This document shows positions 61,200 to 64,000 of a DNA stretch of 64,000 bases, one piece after another; position 1 is the stretch's first letter; each line of letters opens with the position of its first letter. The notes beneath the pieces are model-generated. The model had not been told where the DNA came from. It saw only the letters and a program-made list of their open reading frames with translations, and made no database searches. Source of the stretch: Toxotes chatareus (taxonomy: Eukaryota; Chordata; Actinopteri; Toxotidae); NCBI GenBank assembly GCA_016801885.1, contig CM028892.1, forward strand, positions 8,874,114-8,938,113, given 5' to 3'. The position numbers and the translations under genes were made by a program.

Positions 61200-63895
61200 C
61201 TTGCGGGCCTGATCCATGGTGATGAATGAGGGGATCATAGACTTCCTGAGGGAGTACTTGTCGTGCCACAGACGATCGGTCTTCACGTTGGGATCTGATG
61301 CTACAAAGAACTGCACACACAGACACACACACACATGCATGAAGACATAACAAAGACACAACAATTCAATAAACAGCGGAAAGTCTGCTTTTCCCAACTG
61401 GCGTCATTGTGACGTAGCTACTGATTAATTAATTACAGCTTTATTCACTGTAGATTTAAGGGAAGGCCTTAAATGAAACGGATTCTGATGGAGCTTTTGA
61501 TCATATATCTGTTTCTACAGACTGAGGATGTGTGAACCATTTGGTAATTTCCCTCCTGAAAGGTGCAATAACTCTGCCTCTGTTTTCTTAAACACAGCAC
61601 TTAGTACCACAGTCCAGTGATAACTAATGGTTAACGCTGAACACATAAATACTCTGAGTGAGAGAGAAAGAGCGGGGAGAAGTAAAGGAGAAACATCCAT
61701 CAGCGGGTTCTCCATTACACTCCCCTCATCAGTTCTCATTTAAGAAGCTGTCCTGCCTCGCCTCTCTTTCTTTATTCCTCTCCCTCTGTCCTCCCTCCCC
61801 CTCTCACCAATCTTCTTTCTCATTGGGGTCAAACATCAGTGGAGTTAAAAAGAACAATTTTCAGAAATAAGCTGTAAATTCCTGATGGTTTCTCTATAAT
61901 AAGAGGATCTCTGGGAGGCCTGGAGCTTCAGACACACTAGACCACTAGAAATGATCAGAAAGAGGTGTGTACCTCGTGGTAGGTGTCTTCTAGCTCTCCG
62001 TCATAGATCCACCTGTAGAGGAAGTTGAGGATTGGGTGTGACACCAGGCTGAGGATGTGCTGAACCAGCGCTCTCATCTGTGGGTCTCCTGTTTTCCCAT
62101 AGGCATGAACAGCTGAAGCCAGCTCGCCTCCCTTTCGACCTGAGCACAACCGCACACACGACAGATTAAAACACACGCTTCCGATCATCATATGTTAACC
62201 CGTGTCACCACAACGCAAACACCACATGCAGACAACCGACCTTGGCAGTAGTCGACGAGGGCGGCTAGCGTTTTGAGCCGTACTTTGGGGTCATACATCC
62301 AAACCAGCAGCCTCCTGAGAGTCAGGCTGCTTTCTGTGCACACGTTCACACCTTGGTCATCCTCCACCTGCAGCTACAACACACACACACATACAGGTCA
62401 ACAAGCACCAATGATCAAAAGGAAGGAACATTTTTTCTACAGCAATTTAATCATCCTCCATCTTTTCTCTCAGACGAGCTTCTGAACATGGTTCATCTCC
62501 GTACCTGTGAGTGGAGGACAGACAGCAGCCTGTAGTACTCCTTCAGCTCCTGGTGGAGCGAGGCACAGAAGCTCTGAGGACGCAGAGGGGACAGACAGAG
62601 ATGGAAAGACATGCATTAGTGGAGGATTAGCTAAAAAAAAAAAGGAACTTATTGACAGAGGATAATTAATACATATGGCAAGCGGAGACACACCTGTCCG
62701 ACCAGCCCAAAGGCCCGGTCCAGGCTCCTGGCATCGGTGTACTTCCTGACTTTGTTGTGGAGCCAGCCGAGCTCGGCCAGTCTGCTGCTGATGTCCCTCA
62801 GGGATTTGCACAGCACCACCTGCTGAGGCACAGCACACTTTACAACACACGCACAACACAGAGAACCACGTCCTCCATTTGGTTATTCAACTTTTGATAA
62901 TGAACACTTGTATGACTTATAATGACACATATGCATTTGATTATTTTGTCACTGAAAAATATGCAACTCGACAGCGAAGCAGAAGACGGGTCCTTTCAGG
63001 CATCTGTGCCTCAGAGCTCACACAGGTTCGAAGCTTTGCTGTTTTAAGGAAATGTTCCACTAATTTTTGGAGACAAGATGCACTGAGCCCTCAGCATAAG
63101 AACCGATACAGATAAACTCAACCAACTTCCAAAACTGATGGGAGTCACGTCACAGAGACTGTCGTAAGTTACGTAACTGTAACTGTACCTACTGTAACTG
63201 GCAAAGCAACGAGCTTTACAGAGACGTTAAGTGGCCAAAAAAAAAAAAAAAAAAAAAAAAGAGTCCAAAGTATCTCCATCCTTAACTCATTTATCTCTGG
63301 TCTCAGTAGATGACCACAAGTCTATGTTTAGAACCACTGAGAGAATATGGGACAGGTTACATCTGAGGCCTCCCTGCCGATGATATGAGAGGGGGAATAA
63401 AAGAAATTGACAGGGCAGAGAAAAGAAAAGAAAAAAAAAAAAAGAGGTCGATGTGGCTCGGAGCCAAAGAGCTTTATATTGATCTGTTGGATCTTTCTTT
63501 TAAAGTCCAATCAACAACAGTGATCTTGATGTCATGTCATCTACTCTGAATACGCAGCGGCTGCCACTTCAGCTCGGCTTCAGAAGAAAAACTGGCCAAC
63601 ACAGAAACAAATTCTCGCCAAAGACAGAGAACAGCTCCCTCTGTTCACCTGCAGCAGCTGTTCTGGGCTGATGATGATGACCTGAACTGTACTGTTAGGT
63701 TCCCTCTGGGTAACGTGTGTGTGATCAGCTGAACTGATTAGTCCATTAAAAGCTTTACAGGGCTCGACGCAGGTTCAGGTACCTTGCTGTCTATCTTGTA
63801 GCAGTTATCCTGGGCGCTCATCTTGATGAACTTGCCATCGATTCCCTGGAAGACATAGAGAATGTCTCGCACCAGCGCCGCCTCGCTCACCTCCC
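56999..63895 (-). CDS. tubgcp3: tubgcp3: gamma-tubulin complex component 3, C-terminal 665 residues (5' end outside window)
   Basis: GCP3 is a core subunit of the gamma-tubulin small and ring complexes that nucleate microtubules at centrosomes. It belongs to the Spc97/Spc98 family, with an N-terminal GRIP1 domain for lateral GCP contacts and a C-terminal GRIP2 domain that binds gamma-tubulin. Seventeen coding exons join to 2,000 bases, matching human GCP3 from about residue 245 to the end. Diagnostic stretches include [75 protein letters not shown] and the C-terminal AREPRLRASLGATRGRR. These distinguish it from GCP2. Phases agree at every junction, but the exon at 58605-58736 lacks an AG at its conserved acceptor position. 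Introns are short and many junctions border CA/GT repeats. It is convergent with fgf14. Confidence 0.96.
57066..57850 (-). other. tubgcp3: tubgcp3 last intron
   Basis: 785 bases, GT-AG. It contains a perfect tandem duplication of a 16-mer (caacctcaagagtaat) at about 57226-57257 and otherwise unique sequence. Confidence 0.85.
57851..57945 (-). CDS. tubgcp3: tubgcp3 coding exon
   Basis: 95 bases encoding SIVQQFLVLLMTSSDESLRF and LSFRLDFNEHYR in the GRIP2 domain. The acceptor is cttctctcag and the donor is CTACAG|GTTAGC. Confidence 0.96.
58081..58197 (-). CDS. tubgcp3: tubgcp3 coding exon
   Basis: 117 bases, 39 codons, phase 0 at both ends. It starts GQWGVTAEQEAEEKKRIQEF, a charged, likely surface-exposed segment, and ends MRSQLRILTHFYQ. 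The donor is CAG|GTACCA. Confidence 0.96.
58350..58490 (-). CDS. tubgcp3: tubgcp3 coding exon
   Basis: 141 bases, 47 codons. It encodes SLLNQLRAIFDQIIEFQSAQ, then ALEELSLRLQYEEKKQQREEE, an acidic/basic helical segment. Acceptor ttctttccag, donor GAG|GTAAGA. Confidence 0.96.
58605..58736 (-). CDS. tubgcp3: tubgcp3 coding exon with eroded 3' splice site
   Basis: Homology to human GCP3 runs from VLECSWDELWNKVQQAQDLD to the end at CLLDNNSR, 44 codons, phase 0. The upstream exon ends ...YYITFE with a normal donor, so conservation requires the exon to begin at GTGCTGGAG. The base pair before it is TG of a ~59-bp (GT)n run, not AG. The first usable AG downstream is at 58728-58729, which would begin the exon at 58727 with TGC and delete Val-Leu-Glu in frame. 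The donor is AGG|GTAACA, also followed by CA-rich sequence. Confidence 0.9.
58737..58795. repeat. (CA)n microsatellite abutting a tubgcp3 exon
   Basis: An uninterrupted CA run (GT in the gene sense) of about 29 units. It directly touches the 5' edge of the exon at 58605-58736 and occupies the place of the polypyrimidine tract and AG. A plausible branch point, tactga with A at 58798, lies just upstream of the run in the gene sense. Confidence 0.95.
59033..59121 (-). CDS. tubgcp3: tubgcp3 coding exon
   Basis: 89 bases encoding (E)LSGVLHQCHILASEMVHF, then IHQMQYYITFE. Acceptor ctctgcag, donor GAG|GTCAGA. GRIP2 domain. Confidence 0.96.
59230..59365 (-). CDS. tubgcp3: tubgcp3 coding exon
   Basis: 136 bases encoding VFTRECMGHYLRVFNFLWRA, then KRMEYTLTDIWKGQMCNAKL and LKTMP. 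The acceptor is gcgccccccag, preceded by a GT run. The donor is CCTG|GTACTT, followed by a CA run. GRIP2 domain, expected to face gamma-tubulin. Confidence 0.96.
59471..59539 (-). CDS. tubgcp3: tubgcp3 coding exon
   Basis: 69 bases, 23 codons: VSPGDTGWDVFSLDY then HVEGPIAT. Acceptor ccgtctccag, donor ACG|GTAACA. Confidence 0.96.
59635..59770 (-). CDS. tubgcp3: tubgcp3 coding exon
   Basis: 136 bases encoding [20 protein letters not shown], then TAVRATNAQYDNAEILKRLD and VRLLE, a highly conserved GRIP2 region. Acceptor tttgtcccag, donor GAG|GTAAAG. Confidence 0.97.
59897..60086 (-). CDS. tubgcp3: tubgcp3 coding exon
   Basis: 190 bases encoding AELLSDLEGAFQEKIDAAYF, then DTSKYLLDVLNRNYLLLEHL and the [19 protein letters not shown] motif typical of GCP proteins. 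Acceptor gttctcctag, donor CAA|GTTAGC. Confidence 0.97.
60087..60900 (-). other. tubgcp3: tubgcp3 intron
   Basis: 814 bases, GT-AG. Mostly AT-rich unique sequence, with a GA-rich run near its 5' end in the gene sense (about 60866-60876). No exon or clear transposon is seen. Confidence 0.8.
60901..61009 (-). CDS. tubgcp3: tubgcp3 coding exon
   Basis: 109 bases encoding VLLIGKSINFLHQVCHDRTP, then PGKITAASKSADTPKD. Acceptor cccctctag, donor GATG|GTAAGA. The VLLIGKSINFL motif marks the start of the C-terminal half. Confidence 0.97.
61159..61197. repeat. (TG)n microsatellite touching a tubgcp3 donor site
   Basis: About 37 bases of TG on the + strand, which is (CA)n in the gene sense. It starts at the third base of the intron, so the donor reads AAG|GTACACAC instead of a GTRAGT-like consensus. 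Confidence 0.95.
61200..61310 (-). CDS. tubgcp3: tubgcp3 coding exon
   Basis: 111 bases, 37 codons: FFVASDPNVKTDRLWHDKYS, then [17 protein letters not shown], almost identical to human GCP3. Acceptor tgtgtgcag, preceded by a GT-rich run; donor AAG|GTACAC. Confidence 0.97.
61311..61972 (-). other. tubgcp3: tubgcp3 intron
   Basis: 662 bases, GT-AG, with CA/GT repeats adjoining the acceptor at 61311-61335 and a pyrimidine-rich stretch near 61760-61815 (+ strand). No other feature is recognised. Confidence 0.8.
61973..62139 (-). CDS. tubgcp3: tubgcp3 coding exon
   Basis: 167 bases encoding RKGGELASAVHAYGKTGDPQ, then MRALVQHILSLVSHPILNFL and YRWIYDGELEDTYHE, the hallmark of the Spc97/98 GRIP1 domain (FLYRWIYDGEL). 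Acceptor ttgtgctcag, donor GAG|GTACAC. Confidence 0.97.
62241..62373 (-). CDS. tubgcp3: tubgcp3 coding exon
   Basis: 133 bases encoding LQVEDDQGVNVCTESSLTLR, then RLLVWMYDPKVRLKTLAALV and DYCQ. The acceptor is gtgtgttgtag, preceded by a short GT run; the donor is CAAG|GTCGGT. GRIP1 domain. Confidence 0.96.
62505..62573 (-). CDS. tubgcp3: tubgcp3 coding exon
   Basis: 69 bases, 23 codons: SFCASLHQELKEYYRLL then SVLHSQ. Acceptor cgtcctcag, donor CAG|GTACGG. Confidence 0.96.
62694..62819 (-). CDS. tubgcp3: tubgcp3 coding exon
   Basis: 126 bases, 42 codons, beginning VVLCKSLRDISSRLAELGWL and continuing HNKVRKYTDARSLDRAFGLV plus GQ. Acceptor gcctcagcag, donor CAG|GTGTGT. The VVLCKSLRD start diverges from human more than the rest. 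Confidence 0.96.
62820..63782 (-). other. tubgcp3: tubgcp3 intron
   Basis: 963 bases, GT-AG. It contains an A run at about 63238-63260, a second A-rich run at about 63421-63443, and otherwise unique AT-rich sequence. Confidence 0.8.
63783..63895 (-). CDS. tubgcp3: tubgcp3 coding exon (first in window)
   Basis: 113 bases encoding [20 protein letters not shown], then KFIKMSAQDNCYKIDSK, the start of the GRIP1 domain. The acceptor is ccggtgtag and the donor is AAG|GTACCT. It begins in phase 2, so at least one more exon and about 240 N-terminal residues lie to the right of the window. Confidence 0.95.
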
Positions 63896-64000
63896 CTACA
63901 CCGGCAGAGGACAAAGGATTTACTGTACATTAAAAACACAGTTTGTGCTCTGAGTTTGAAATAAAAGTATTTTTTAACATGATGGACCCTCTCTGGCCTG

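Overview
The window is vertebrate nuclear DNA, almost certainly from a ray-finned (percomorph-type) fish. Coding sequence is split into short exons with GT-AG introns, CA/GT microsatellites are very dense, and several interspersed repeats resemble families common in teleost genomes. There are no bacterial-style genes. Nearly all long open frames outside the two genes are simple-sequence or chance frames.

Two genes are supported. (1) fgf14 (FHF4) lies on the + strand. Five coding exons run from 14583 to 35884 and encode a complete 251-residue A-type isoform; exon lengths are 193, 111, 104, 199 and 149 bases. (2) tubgcp3 (gamma-tubulin complex protein 3) lies on the - strand. Seventeen coding exons run from 63895 down to the stop at 56999 and encode the C-terminal 665 residues; the 5' part lies beyond the right edge. 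The genes are convergent, with about 21 kb between the stop codons. Exon phases join without a frame break in both genes. The exception is one tubgcp3 exon (58605-58736), whose expected acceptor AG is missing because a (GT)n tract abuts the exon.

Layout: 1-14 kb is upstream non-coding DNA with microsatellites, interspersed repeats, a 20-bp-arm palindrome and CTCF-like motifs. 14.0-14.8 kb is the GC-rich fgf14 exon 1A region. 14.8-35.4 kb holds large fgf14 introns with a ~0.9 kb polypyrimidine block, a ~200 bp sequence duplicated 2.4 kb apart, a cluster of RFX X-box-like motifs and a polypurine minisatellite-like block. 35.9-38.2 kb is the fgf14 3' region, with a TTAA-flanked transposon that carries a second, hAT-type element nested inside. 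38-56 kb is intergenic with no recognisable gene. 56.2-56.5 kb is another short inverted-repeat element. 57-64 kb is tubgcp3.

The genes are functionally unrelated: fgf14 modulates neuronal voltage-gated sodium channels, and tubgcp3 is a core subunit of the microtubule-nucleating gamma-tubulin complex. No novel multi-gene system is visible. The most unusual features are the microsatellite-eroded tubgcp3 splice acceptor and its CA/GT-rich splice junctions, the nested transposons, the duplicated intronic element and the X-box cluster.
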